From Siderastrea radians (Eukaryota > Cnidaria > Anthozoa > Scleractinia > Rhizangiidae), in NCBI GenBank assembly GCA_964017195.1, contig OZ024896.1, forward strand, positions 28,231,430 to 28,295,429: a stretch of 64,000 nucleotides of DNA. Reading direction: 5' to 3'. This document shows positions 21,491-33,146 of this stretch, in pieces. The translations under genes and the position numbers were made by a program. The notes under the pieces were generated by a model. That model had not been told where the DNA came from, did no database searches, and was given only the letters and a program-made list of their open reading frames with translations. The first letter of the stretch is position 1, and every line of letters begins with the position of its first letter.

Positions 21491-22110
21491 GTCGAACCAC
21501 AGGCGGCCAAACTTACGTTATGAGGTGTAATGTAATTTACATTCTTACCTTCGGTGAGGCGGAACGTGACCTTTGAGCGAGCCGGTATCGCGTTACAGGC
21601 GACCGTTAAAAGAGACGTTGTATGAGAATTTAAATACTGAGGTCTGCGAACGCTAAATAACGATAAATTTGAACTTTTGTTCAATACAATGAATAAAAAA
21701 TACTTACCTTTGATGTATTCCTTTGTGTTTTGCCGTGTATTCATCGTTTTAGTGGATTTTAGGCTTCATTGCCTAACCACTGTAACTCCCTTCATAACTT
21801 CGTCTTATGAAGGGAGTTACAGTGGTTACGCAATGAAGCCTAAAATCCACTAAAACGATGAATACACGGCAAAACACAAAGGAATACATCAAAGGTAAGA
21901 ATTTTTTATTCATTGTATTGAACAAAAGTTCAAATTTATCGTTATTTAGCGTTCGCAGACCTCAGTATTTTAATTCTCATACAACGTCTCTTTTAACAGT
22001 CGCCTGTAACGCGATACCGGCTCGCTCAAAGGTCACGTTCAGCCTCACCGAAGGTAAGAATGTAAATTACATTACACCTCGTAACGTGAGTTTGGGCCGC
22101 CTGTGGTCGA
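21491..22110. mobile_element. large foldback carrying a mirrored two-exon mini-gene
   Basis: Arms of about 305 bp (21491-21795 and 21807-22110) with an 11-nt spacer, over 95% matched by eye. Each arm has an ATG about 50 nt from the centre (plus 21858; minus 21744), an exon ending in AAAG|gtaag, and a second exon ending GAAG|gtaagaat. The right arm keeps the intron acceptor (TTTTAACAG); in the left arm it reads TTTTAACGG. Spliced, the right arm would encode MNTRQNTKEYIK then ACNAIPARSKVTFSLTE. No counterpart in copy B. Confidence 0.8.
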
Positions 22111-23308
22111 ACATGACAAAACGTCAACAGTTCAACTCGTAAAAATATAAATTGTAGCCTGAAGCTGAAATTTCTTCGCTTGTTTTTGATTTTGGTGCCA
22201 GTGAAAGGGCTTTCGATTATTTTCAGCGCATTTAGGCGGCTGTCCAAAAACCTAGAACTCAAAGAATGTTTGTGTTCGTAAGCCGGCCAGCCTCCCAGTC
22301 CGTCTACCCAGAAGCAAATACATTCAGCGAGCGCTCGCGGAATATGATTTACAAGCGAATCTAGAATCATCAAGGTTTGGAATCTTGTTTAATTGGGTAT
22401 TCTTGACTTCCCATCACATTAAAACACAAAAGGCGAATGCACGGAGGGCAGAAATGTTTCCAAAACTCACTCGATCACGCCCCTCTAACCACCGCTCCGA
22501 ACCGCATTTAGTTTCAATTAGCGCTAGATAAAGCGAGAACATTTCACATTCCTTTCAAACAGAAGAAACCCTTTTGTAGCTTTTATTTTCTTTGTTATCA
22601 TCGCACAGGATGGATATTCATATTAGTTTTCAAAATACATGAATTGCCATGAAAACAAAACGTACTACAGCTAGCTGAGGTGTCGGCTGCGGCGAACAGA
22701 TCTGATTTACAAAGATTCTGTTCGCAAACCATTCTTTCTCCTCCTTTTCTGAAATTCCAGGGATTAGTTTATGGAAAAAATCGAAGTGTTGTTCTTAGGC
22801 ATCGAAGGCTTTAAAGCTGTCGCTTTAGCGTCGCTACCGGCGCTGCAGAGCGAGTCCCGTCTTCACATTTAGAAGACCAAAACATTTCAGCAAGTGAAGA
22901 ACGCGCACCGTAATGAAGTAAAATGTCGGCGAATAAGCTTGACCAGCATTTCAATTTATTGGATATCTTTTGCTTGACTAGTGCAATAACCAAGAAGGTC
23001 CTTGAATAATGATTTCTCTCATAAGCTTGACTGGTTTGGTACTGCCACGCGAAGGAGAGCATAAACCGCTTAGAGTCCTGGCGTTGTCACGCACATTTCA
23101 CGAGAAAAATAGCAAACAACACCAAAATAACCAGCCAGATGTAACCGCTATTAATTTTTTAAGGCCAAAATAGTAAATGAAGGCCCAAACTGGTCGTATT
23201 GGCGCGGATGTAGCCGGATTTCAATTCACTGTGAAAAAATCCTGCTTTTAGATCGCATAGAAAATGGCGGATTTCTCACTCGATGCGCGCAGAGCACTGT
23301 GGGTGTTA
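22111..23308. other. A-specific gene-free DNA
   Basis: Together with the foldback it forms an interval (21433-23308) that copy B lacks around 45553. I see no coding gene or clear repeat. Confidence 0.5.
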
Positions 23309-24401
23309 ATTGATCGCAGCTCAATTGAAATATACACGGGTGTTTTTCTTGGAGTAAATGTGTTGGACCGCTGAAAAAACCATGGTTGAAGACAGAAAAT
23401 ACCGGAAGGCACTAGTTCTGCGACCCATTGCCAAATGCTGCGAATTCAAGCGATGTACTTTGACTCGATTCGATGTTACGCGAGTTACGCAAGTTACTGT
23501 GTTACGATAAATACGGGCGTTTTCCTGGGAAATGTGTTCGGACCGCCACAAAAACCATGGTTGTGGACAGAAAAAAACAAAAAAAGACGCTAGCTCTCCT
23601 GGGCTTGGCGTCAGGACCGCTGCAAATGCTGTGAGCTCAAGCGTTGTGCCGACCGAGTTCGCAGCAGAACCGACTCCTCGGAGGCAAATTAGTAACTTCA
23701 ACTCTTCGCCTTCCACCAAAAAGACAACTGAGTTTTCTTTTGAACTTTTTTCTTTCCATTAATAAAATTGTTTTTGAGTTTTGTTGTCTCTGCTAAAACG
23801 CGGGTCACAATGCGATTTCGCGCCAAAAACGCGGGATACAGTACAGGGTTATCTCAAGTGTATGCCACCTCATATTGGTGCCCCTGTGGTGCGCACGGAC
23901 GGACGGACGTACAGATGGACGGACAGTTACGTGTCTATTACGTCACTACCAAAATTTCTTGGATTGATAGGTAACCAAATTTGCTTAGCAATGGTGCTCC
24001 CCTGGTGCGCTACGCGCGCAGGCTCGGCTACAAAGAGCCAAAATAATCTTGGAGCATGCGATTGGAAAAGTATCCCATTTAACCGAAATAAAAGTCTCCG
24101 TGGGAATTTCTAGAAAACGTTTATAAAACTTTGCAGCTAGCCTCAAAGCTAAGAAGTGTTCTATGGCCACTGGAGGTTCACAGAAAAAGTCAATTACGAA
24201 ATCAAGGCAACAGTGTTATACTATGTCATGGAGACAACGCTTTCATTGTGAAAGATTTTATTTATTTGCCATTTGTCCGGCAATTTCTTTAGTATTTATT
24301 TTCACAGCCTGGTAGCCAGGCCTGATCCAGATAAAAACAACCAATTATTTGTCGGTCTTTTCCTTCTCTTTCCAGCAAAGCGCAAACAGTAAAGGCCCTA
24401 T

Positions 24402-25570
24402 ATGGAACGAATCTTAGGCATAACTCTTTTGGCGGACGAGTGGAAGTCATCGAAGGGCGGTCTTTCTACACTGAACAGAGAACTAACAAAGCAACTGGCT
24501 CAGCAACCTCACGTGTCAGTAACCATCCTTGTACCAGAATACAGTGAGCAGGAGAAGCAAGCAGCTAACGATCATGAAGTAAACCTTGCCACACCGATAA
24601 TGATACCTGGATTTGATCCGATCGTTACATTGAGCTTCCCACACGAAGAACACGCTACTGATATTGTCGTGGGTCACGGTCAGAAGCTAGGACCACCAGC
24701 GTATGCTATAGCAGTTACACGACAAAGCTGCAGACAAGTCCACGTGGTACACACCGCCAGTGAAGAACTTGCAATGTTCAAGAAACGTCCACAGGCGATA
24801 TCACAGGACGAGCGCAAGCACGAAATTGAAGTTAAACTGAGCAAAACTGCCAATATCGTGATACTCCCATTGGACCAAAGCTCACTGAAGCCATCAAGGC
24901 CAGCCTTCGTCCCTATTCCAAAGATAAAGAGGTAATAAACTTTACACCTGGCATTTTTCCTGAATTTTCCAGGTTAGAGCAAGCTAGCGAGGAAAGAGGA
25001 AAGTTTCGCGTCTTAGTGTTTGGCCGCGGGGACCCAGAAGATTTTGAATTGAAGGGATACGATATTGCCGCTCAAGCTGTAGCAGGTTTGAATGACACAA
25101 GCTACCATCTAATATTTGTCGGGGCACCAGATGGAGAAGAAGAAGAAGAAGAAGTGAAAGACAACCTACTAAAGTATGACATTAAAGACCGTCAGCTTAC
25201 AGTGCGAGGCTTTATTGAAAGCCGTGAAAAGTTGGGCAACCTGTTTCTCGAGGCGGATCTTGCCATTATACCTTCTCGGACCGAGGGTTTTGGCCTAACT
25301 GCCCTCGAAGCCCTTTCCGCTGGCCTGCCGATCTTAGTGAGTGACAACTCGAGATTTGGACAAGCTCTCCTAGAAATAAGCTATGGATCGATGTTTGTTG
25401 TTTGTTCCGATGATGTCGAAGAGTGGGGTCAAGCCATCAAACGAGCCAGACAGAAACTGAGGGATGTACGACTTGGAGAAGCTCGCAGTTTGCGGTCATG
25501 CTATGCAGAGAAGTACAAGTGGGAATCGCAATGTGCAGAGCTTGTAGAAAAAATGCGCAGTCTCAAGTGA
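24402..25570 (+). pseudogene. GT1 glycosyltransferase, copy A, frameshifted
   Basis: The N-terminal half (24402 to about 24862, starting MERILGITLLADEW) and the C-terminal half (to 25570, ending VEKMRSLK) match the intact copy at 46647-47807. Two extra bases in 24862-24868 (GATACTCCCATT against GATAGCCATT) shift the frame, and the first half ends at TAA 24933-24935. The second half still carries the GRGDPEDFELKGYD and SRTEGFGLTALEAL motifs and an expanded GAA run (25135-25153). It is 5' flanked by the same CTCTTTCCAG acceptor as copy B. The break is not in a homopolymer, so it is unlikely to be a sequencing artefact. Confidence 0.9.
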
Positions 25571-26302
25571 ATTCGTGGATGACCTAAGACTACATCATCG
25601 TAAAGATTTCTTACACGGTAAACTAACGCAGCCATTAATGAACTTTTATCAGTCAACCCATAGACGAACGATATCCTCTTGTAGATGCTCGCGATCGACA
25701 CCGCAATAAACAGAGATAACTATTTTACGCTTTTTACCTTATTATAGGGTAGCGAATTTCTTAACTTGTTTTATGCAGCCTGTGACGATTTATGCATCTA
25801 GCTAAGCAAAAGGTAAAGTGTAACCTATCACGATGAACGGTACGACCCAAAGGGAAAGAACCTCATATTCTCAGATATCTTGCACATCAACAATACCACA
25901 TATCTTAAACTACTCTTTAACCCTTTTAGGATCAAAACATCTTGAATGTAACTGAGTAACAAACTGGCCAGTGCTGCCAAAAGGAGCGATTATTCGGGAG
26001 AGGGCGATAAATCGATGGGGGCGACTTTTTCAAATATTTTTTGCAGGTATTCATGCCCTAAATTACTTCGTTAAATCATCCCACTTAATTATAATGTAAT
26101 CACATGAAGCAAACTAAACGACTCCACTTCAGTATCATCAGGGAGGGGGTGAAAGAAAGGGGGAGGGAGAGGGAGAAGGGGATGATTTTTCAGGGGGGAC
26201 GATTATTCGAAGGAGGATATTATTTCAAATATTTCCACCAGAGGGGAGGGGGACGATTATTCGAAGGGGGGGGGGGGGCGATTAATCAAGGGAAGGCTGT
26301 TA

Positions 26303-26879
26303 CCTTATTATAGGACGTTAACACTTGTGTTGATTAAGGTATTTGAAATTAACGTGAATTGAAGGAAAAATTACTCCCCAATAAAGGAAATTAACGCGAA
26401 AGAGGGGGTGCAATTTCAAAATGAGGGAAATTAACGCAATTAACACAAAGAAACACCTTGTGATCATTACTGTAACAAATTTATTTCTAACTGAATGTAA
26501 AAATCACGAACAAAACAGGACTACAGGTGTGTGAGGCAATTTCTTTACAGACAATGACTGTATCCAGGGCTTTACCTCGGTGTAAGAACCTGTGAAACTC
26601 ACGGATGACGTAAAATAAAGGGAACAAAGCATTTTAGACAATAGCGTACAGCATAACAATAGCTAACAAACAAAGAAAATCTTGTCAGGTTCTTACACCG
26701 AGGTAAACCCGTATCCAGAATATGGAGTTAAAATAATGGAAATTAAGGTCGTGGAAATTAACACTCCACTTAATTAACAACGCGGAAATTAACGCTCACT
26801 AAAATTAACGCGCCTCAAATTAACGCTATTTTTTTCAATTCGCGTTAATTTCATGGAGCGTTAATTTCCTATAATAAGG
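26303..26879. mobile_element. MITE with TA target duplication
   Basis: 577 bp with ends CCTTATTATAGG / CCTATAATAAGG, flanked by TA (26301-26302 and 26880-26881). Copies B (48820-48840) and C (33675-33690) read GGCTGTTATTC(G/T) straight through, so they are empty sites. The interior holds many GAAATTAACGC motifs and a nested inverted repeat (arms near 26572-26594 and 26686-26707, TTACCTCGGTGTAAGAACCTG). Confidence 0.85.
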
Positions 26880-27413
26880 TATTCGAGGAAATAGGGTAAC
26901 TGAAACCAAGTTTCGTAATTATGCAATAAACTGAAAACTGGGTGTCTTTGTGCTTAGGGGAGCTACTTTTCTGCTTATCTAAATCAGGTTAATGTAGAAT
27001 ATGCCCGAGGAATTAGAGATGCCGCAGTGATGTGCAGAAACCTGTAGAAATTAAATACCCCATTCACTTCTTAGTCTGAGATGGGCTAGTGAATAAGGAT
27101 ATTTTTTACCTCGATAAGAGGAACGGTTTATTCAAGAGCCCCCCCCAGATCAGGTTGAATAAAAGTTAAAGAAACTAGCCACTGAAGTAAGTGAACTGAA
27201 CAATGTTATTGAAATGTGAATATTTTTGCATTTGTTAGTTTACTATGTACAGAATTTATGAACATTCAAAAGTTACATGATATCAAAAGTGTGGTTTCAT
27301 TTAGTATAATTGTTACCAGGTTACAAGCATTTATTTCATTTCTTCTCATTTGTTTAGCGTATTCATCCAATTTATTTAATTAAGTATAATACATTGTATC
27401 ATTTTGATTCCAG

Positions 27414-27584
27414 ATGGAAAAAATATACTCTTGTACTCCCGTGTACAATTGGTTGCATGGTGTATTTTTTTACTTTAATTTGTTTTTTGCCAACGTCTGT
27501 GTCTCCGGAGATTTACGAAGTATTTGCCAAATCCTCTGAACGGTTCTCGTCAATTTTTCTGCACGTGATACACGAAGGTATATA
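27414..27584 (+). other. short hydrophobic exon, copy A
   Basis: Preceded by TTTTGATTCCAG, an acceptor, and starting ATGGAAAAAATA. Two frames are open for part of the length and neither is clearly coding. In copy A a GAAG|GTATAT donor follows; B and C have GAAGACAT instead. See 49367-49549 for the best preserved copy. Confidence 0.3.
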
Positions 27585-28055
27585 AAGGAAACGAAAATGT
27601 CTTCCGTATGAGGGAACACACACACTGTCATCTTTATTAAACAATGTCTGTGCAACTCAATGTTGCACGAAAATCGACTGACCGCATATCAAGTAACAGC
27701 GCCTAGCTTGTCCATCAAAAACGGATAGTAAAGTAGCGGCACAGTAGGGAAATGATAGCTTTTTCCGAGGGAGAATGTGACACAGAAAGAATAAAAAAAG
27801 TACAAAATTGATGATGATGTGCTGAATAACAAAACGGAATAAAGGTTTTTTCACATGAAAAAATGAACGAGTATTTGTTCGTGCCAAAATAAAGTCCCCG
27901 AAATAATGAGGTTAAGGTTCTACATTGAACAGGTGTCCGAAAGACTACATGTTATTACTGTTAAAAAACCTCTTGAATAACAAGTGACATTGTGATCTCT
28001 TAATCTGTGGAATCCCTTGTCAAACCAGCTTTGTGAAAAGAAGTTTAATTTAATC

Positions 28056-29816
28056 CTCAGAAAAGCTGATATCGAGCAAAATTAAAGTCGTAAAAACTAA
28101 CAAAGCCACGGGACCAGACCAAATAACTCCTAAGTTGTTGCGTATAGCTGAACCAGAAGTTGTTCCACCGCTCACCAAGTTGTACTCGCTAAGTGTTGAG
28201 AAAGGCAAAGTTTTTGACCAATGGAAGACGGCACACCTATGCCCTGTTTTCAAAAAGGACGACCCGACTGACACGAGTAATTACCGACCCATCTCCTTAC
28301 TCAGTGTACCAAGTAAAATTCTGGAATCGTGTGTGGCCGACACTTCAGTAGAACATGTCATGGATAATGGTCTACTCACTGACAAACAATGGGCTTACCG
28401 CAAGAACCACTCGACCCAACTATTGCTGGTTCACCTCACGGAATGTTGGAGGCAAGCCCTTGATAGAAATTTAGTGGTTGCTACTGCCTTCGTGGATTTC
28501 AGAAAGGCATTTGACTGTGTTTCCCATAAAATTCTTTTATCTAAACTAAAGCATAGATTTGGGATCGAGGGACACCTCCTATCCTGGTTGACGGACTACC
28601 TGAATCAAAGATCGCAGATTACAGTAGTGAACTCTGCCCAGTCAAAAAAGCTGAAAGTGACCTGTGGCATGCCACAAGGATCAGTCCTAGGTCCGTGCCT
28701 GTTCAGCCTATATACCAACGACATGCCAGACGCTGTATCTTCGGGCACCTTATTTCTGTACGCTGACGATACAACAGTCTACTGCACCGGCTCAACTGTT
28801 GATGAAGCCTGTAGTCTTCTTAACAAAGCACTTAATGAACTTAACGAATGGTGTGTTACCAACTCCCTCACACCACACTCTACAAAATGCGAGGCAATGC
28901 TGTTACACAGAGGTTCTTTCATTGGGCCACACCCCCTCATTACAATTGGCTCGACTACAATCTCATGGGTGCACCACACAAGGCTGCTGGGTGTCATCAT
29001 AGACCATAAGCTTACCTGGTCGAAACACCTTTCAGATCTGAAAAGAAATTTCTCCAAGAAGTTAAACCTGCTGAAAAATTGTTCATTTTTGAAAAGAAGA
29101 GCTCTTCTCGACCTTTATTTCAAAGTCATACCGCCGTCTGTTACGTATGGCATCATTGTCTGGGGGGGTTGCAACAACTCTGACCACATACAAGCACTTG
29201 AAACATTGCATCGCAGGGCAGCGAGAATTATCTTCAATTTGTCATGGGACACACCTTCGGATACGGTGATGGAAATCACTAAGTGGGACTCAATACTCGA
29301 TTTATACAAACTCAGTCTTATTAAGATGTTTTACAATATTGTAATCGAAAAGATTCCTAAAACGATTTCAGATTTGGTAACGTGGAGACACGGACCCTAC
29401 AACCTAAGAGGACACCTAAAAGCGGTTGTCCCACGATTTTCAACGTCGTTTTTAAAGAACTCAATCCGGTACAGAGGTGCAGTCTTATGGAATTTTGTGT
29501 CAAGCTACTTTAATAACGCTACCAACCACAAGCAGTTTTGCAAAAAAGCGAGAATGGACCCCATATTTAAAAAACTTAATTTTGGCAGTTTGTCGATCCA
29601 GACAACTCCGAAACACATGACTTTTTGTGTGATTTTCAATTTTAAATCTTAATCTTATTAAAACATATAATATCGTTTATTTTAGTTTATTACAATGTAG
29701 TATTAATTTTTCTTAGGTAGGTAGTTAGTCACACGAACACACGACCCCTCAAGCATGTATTTGCTTTAAAACAGATCGTGGTTAAATAAAGGTTTACTTA
29801 CTTACTTACTTACTCC
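28056..29816 (+). mobile_element. 5'-truncated CR1/L2-like LINE insertion
   Basis: Inserted in copy A only. B (50000-50010) and C (34817-34827) read TTTAATTTAATCTTGTTTACTT without interruption. The element starts inside the RT frame and ends in a TTACTTACTTACTTACT tail. TCCT at 28054-28057 and 29813-29816 may be a 4-bp target duplication. Confidence 0.88.
28057..29652 (+). CDS. LINE reverse transcriptase, truncated at 5' end
   Basis: The frame is open from the first bases of the insertion to TAA at 29650-29652 (about 531 codons). RT motifs in order: KATGPDQITPKLL, NYRPISLLSVPSKILE, FVDFRKAFDCVSH, GMPQGSVLGPCLFSLY and the catalytic FLYADD, then a thumb/C-terminal region (RLLGVIIDHKLTWSKH, LHRRAARIIF) typical of CR1/L2/Jockey-like LINEs. 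The apurinic endonuclease domain and ORF1 are missing, as expected for target-primed reverse transcription that stopped early. No internal stop is present, so the insertion is fairly young, but it cannot be autonomous. Confidence 0.95.
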   Translation, partial: SEKLISSKIKVVKTNKATGPDQITPKLLRIAEPEVVPPLTKLYSLSVEKGKVFDQWKTAHLCPVFKKDDPTDTSNYRPISLLSVPSKILESCVADTSVEHVMDNGLLTDKQWAYRKNHSTQLLLVHLTECWRQALDRNLVVATAFVDFRKAFDCVSHKILLSKLKHRFGIEGHLLSWLTDYLNQRSQITVVNSAQSKKLKVTCGMPQGSVLGPCLFSLYTNDMPDAVSSGTLFLYADDTTVYCTGSTVDEACSLLNKALNELNEWCVTNSLTPHSTKCEAMLLHRGSFIGPHPLITIGSTTISWVHHTRLLGVIIDHKLTWSKHLSDLKRNFSKKLNLLKNCSFLKRRALLDLYFKVIPPSVTYGIIVWGGCNNSDHIQALETLHRRAARIIFNLSWDTPSDTVMEITKWDSILDLYKLSLIKMFYNIVIEKIPKTISDLVTWRHGPYNLRGHLKAVVPRFSTSFLKNSIRYRGAVLWNFVSSYFNNATNHKQFCKKARMDPIFKKLNFGSLSIQTTPKHMTFCVIFNFKS

Positions 29817-29946
29817 TGTTTACTTAATGAAATCATCGCGTGTTTCAATCACCAAATTTACACTGAATACACAATACTTGCGTTGCTAACGATCGTTTTT
29901 ATTAAAATACAGTACGTCATTTAATAGCTGTTCTTCGTCTTCTTAA

Positions 29947-31191
29947 ATTGCTTCGAGTTCGTTCAAAGTGCGCAAAATAACAACCAACAGACAGAACAGC
30001 TCAACGGGATCTGACTGCTATTTTAGTGTAAACTGTAGTCCAGTGACACCGAAAAAACGCGACGTTTCACAGTTCGAGGATTATAGACAAAGAGCGTTCT
30101 TACAAAGAAAGAAGGATGCCTTTCGGACTATTTCGTATAGCTCAGAACCCACTATTGGAGAGGAGGATCTTGCGCGACGAAGCTATTCAAGAAATCAAAA
30201 GAACATAACGGCCAACACCCTAACAAAACTGGCAACCCTGTTTTGGACAGGAAATGCGAAGAGATGGTTCACAATCTTGTGCCTGATTGTTATAAACACA
30301 TACAGAATTTCCATCATTACCGAAGAGGTAATTACCGAAGGTTTCTTATCTCTCTGGAAATGAAAAGCCAACACAGAGTGAAAAAGAACTGAGAAGAGTT
30401 TATGGACAAAAGTCGAAAAATCCAAAACCCAATACCTCATTAAACGGACATTTTCAAGTGCTGCCTGGGAGTAGGATTAGATCAGTAAGAATGGCTAATA
30501 TGGTTTCAGTCTAAGGAGATAGTTACACCGCCACGAAAAGGAAAGGAAAAGAACTCTGACACAAGTATCAAAGCAGTGCATAAGGAAAAGTTACTTGGGA
30601 AACATTCACAGCGAACCAGTGAAATTTCCACCGAGTTAGGTTTGAACGAGAACAAACAGCGATTACCAAATGAACAGGATGAGAGACAATTCAGTACAAA
30701 CACCGATAACGAACTGCCCCATTTAAAGCTGGAACAAGCACCTGTAAATTCTGTGGAGAATCAGCCCAGTTTTCACAGCCTTGCTAGCGACATTTCCGGC
30801 CATAAACCGCCTATGACCACGCCGGATGATATGTCAAGAAGATCTTCTATTCGTAATTTTATTTTTGACAAAGAAGAAGATTTTATTAGTGAAGGAAATC
30901 GGGCATCTTCACCTCGAAATCCATCGCCCAAAAATTCAAATGCCAGTCACCATTACCTAACCCCATTTCATTCGAGATTTCCACATCTAGAAGCGACTTC
31001 TGACTCTGGTTCTTGTCAAACCCGACAAAAGAAGTGCGGTGATACTGAAATCCCGGCATGGCAGCAATACCGTATTCTTTGTGATGCTTTTAGGCCTAAC
31101 GTCACATCGGAACAGGCTCTATACCAGAAACGTTACCCCAGTGGATACAAAAGACCGAAGTTTGCAACCGCAACGGAGCTTGAATATTACA
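29947..31191 (+). pseudogene. 434-residue unknown protein, copy A, degenerate
   Basis: Aligns over most of its length with the intact frame at 50130-51434. The start codon is ATT (29947-29949) where B and C have ATG. A 1-base loss near 30190 shifts the frame, about 20 bases are missing and altered around 30330, and two extra bases occur near 30510. The latter part (30576-31190) is open and close to B. The copy ends in a chimeric junction: after ...TELEYYI the sequence switches to glycosyltransferase DNA. Confidence 0.85.
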
Positions 31192-31194
31192 TTA

Positions 31195-31791
31195 GCGGCT
31201 TCGTCCCTATTCCAAAGATAAAGATGTAATAAACTTGTCTTAGTGTTTGGCCGCGGGGACCCGGAAGATTTTGAATTGAAGGGATACGATATTGCCGCTC
31301 AAGCTGTAGCAGGTTTGAATGACACAAGCTACCATCTAATATTTGTCGGGGCACCAGATGGAGAAGAAGAAGAAGTGAAAGACAACCTACTAATGTGTGG
31401 CATTAAAGACCGTCAGCTTACAGTGCGAGGCTTTATTGAAAGCCGTGAAAAGTTGGGCCACCTGTTTCTCGAGGCGGATCTTGCCATTATGCCTTCTCGG
31501 ACGGAGGGTTTTGGCCTAACTGCCCTCGAAGCCCTTTCCGCTGGCCTGCCGATCTTAGTGAGTGACAACTCGGGATTTGGACAAGCTCTCCAAGAAATAA
31601 AACATGGATCGACGTTTGTTGTTTATTCCGATGATGTCGAAGAGTGGGGTCAAGCCATAAAACGAGCCAAACAGAAACCGAGGAATGTACGACTCGGGGA
31701 GGCTCGCAGTTTGCGATCATGCTATGCAGACAAGTACAAGTGGGAAACGCAATGTGCAGAGCTTGTAGAAAAAATGCCCAGTCTCAAGTGA
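31195..31791 (+). pseudogene. GT1 fragment fused to the end of the unknown gene
   Basis: Begins with CTTCGTCCCTATTCCAAAG from the middle of GT1, then skips about 70 bp present in the other copies and resumes at CTTAGTGTTTGGCCG. It then runs to the normal GT1 stop (31789-31791) and about 80 bp of 3' flank. The C-terminal half is open and carries GRGDPEDFELKGYD and SRTEGFGLTALEAL; the N-terminal half is absent. Not expected to be functional. Confidence 0.85.
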
Positions 31792-31869
31792 ATTCTTATT
31801 CGTGGATAAACTAAGACTACATCATCGGAAAGATTTCTTACACGGTAAGCTAAAGCAGCCATTAATGAT

Positions 31870-33140
31870 CTCATTCAGGCGGGACAGGCGAAACGAAAAA
31901 TAGAGCCTGATACAATTCTTCTACGGAACGTCTGCCGCCCACTTTTTTGATTGATTGACATTCAACAAAACAGCCAATCAAAATTTCTTCTGCTTGCACG
32001 ATCCTCGGCATGCAAATTTCCGATAACGGCAATTCGCAAAAAGTCACGCAAATGTGGCAAAATAAGAAAATCATAGGCTACCATATATCTTCTAGGCACA
32101 AGCACTCAAATTTACACGATTGCTAACTTGAAGGTTCCGGTATTGTACATGGTTGCTCTGTCTGAGCTGAAACTGAATGAAAATTCAAAACACGACGAGG
32201 TTGTCATGTGCCAAAATATGCTGCATGCTTGAATCCTTTCCCATTTCAGGTGGTATCCGGAAATATTCTCTTCGCATTTGTCACCGATTTTCCGCGTAAA
32301 AACCTTGGGCAATTAAGAGAAATACCTCCAGTTTCATTCTTTAGAATAAAGATATAAATAAAACCGTTAATAAACAAAGGAGTATTTTGTAATGTAATTT
32401 AGTTCCAGAAGTGATAAATATTTGAGATTAGCAGCGAATTTTGTCTCTAAACAGCAGCGAATTTTAAAACGTAGAACATTTATTATAAAACTAGTCAGAT
32501 CCTTTGGTGTCAATGTCAGAGATCAATAAAACGACATAAGTATTAAACAATGAATGAATAAACTAAAAATCGTTATTGCGACTTGATTGCGGCTCTCGCC
32601 AAATATCGGTTTACCGATTGTTGATCATTCTTGGCGAAAGATACTTGTTCGTCTGCTGTTCGTTTTGTTTCGTAAAACGCGGAAACAACCACTACTCTGT
32701 TCATGTTATCAATACCAGGACATACTAGCTGAAAGACGTCAAATGCAAATTCCGAGACACGATGCGATAAAACGGAATACATACTTCACTGTTGCTGTGA
32801 AGAGACAGCTTGCGTCAAACCGAACGCCATTCTCAGGAGAGAAAGAAATGGTGACAATTCTCCTAGAACGACGAGAATTTATTAGAGCAACACATTTTTA
32901 CTTCGGCAGACTTGTTCCTTGGTTGTTCCTTGGCAATGGCGGTCGGATCGACGTCTTGTAGACAATTTACTTCCGTTGGCAGCTCTATTGTTAAAGGGCC
33001 AATCAGATTGCGAGATTCCGCGGCCAAAATTTGGCCGCCGACACGAACTTCTGTGAGAGATTGTATCAGGCCCTATTTTAGCGAGCGACCAACGTAAGAG
33101 AATATGAGAGCGATGCTGAAATTCGGCCTGATCGCAGGTT
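31870..33140. other. gene-free stretch between copies A and C
   Basis: Homology to copy B's 3' flank ends near 31870. Short ORFs at 32573-32961 on both strands have no recognisable features. A GCGGCCAAAATTTGGCCGC palindrome lies near 33020. Confidence 0.5.
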
Positions 33141-33146
33141 ACAAGA

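Larger units (their letters stand above)
7255..31190 (+). repeat. segmental duplication, copy A (expanded by insertions)
   Basis: Blocks collinear with copy B are: 7255-8065 with 41833-42545; 10505-10770 with 42565-42828; 12890-13742 with 43258-44090; 19938-21435 with 44091-45553; 23308-25945 with 45555-48190; about 25960-28055 with 48500-50004; and 29817-31190 with 50005-51385. Order and orientation are conserved. Material between the blocks is specific to A and mostly mobile. Both copies have a TATAAATAG-type box in the first block (7848-7857 in A). Confidence 0.85.

Noticed and set aside
23895..23930. GGACGGACGGAC run as a regulatory site.
   Set aside because: Short simple repeat shared by both copies; nothing further supports a function.
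26104..26313. ORF rich in Gly/Arg/Glu.
   Set aside because: Translation of a low-complexity purine tract that varies freely among copies A, B and C.
32573..32961. Overlapping ORFs of 69 and 124 residues on opposite strands.
   Set aside because: No motif, no splice context and no paralogue; likely chance ORFs.
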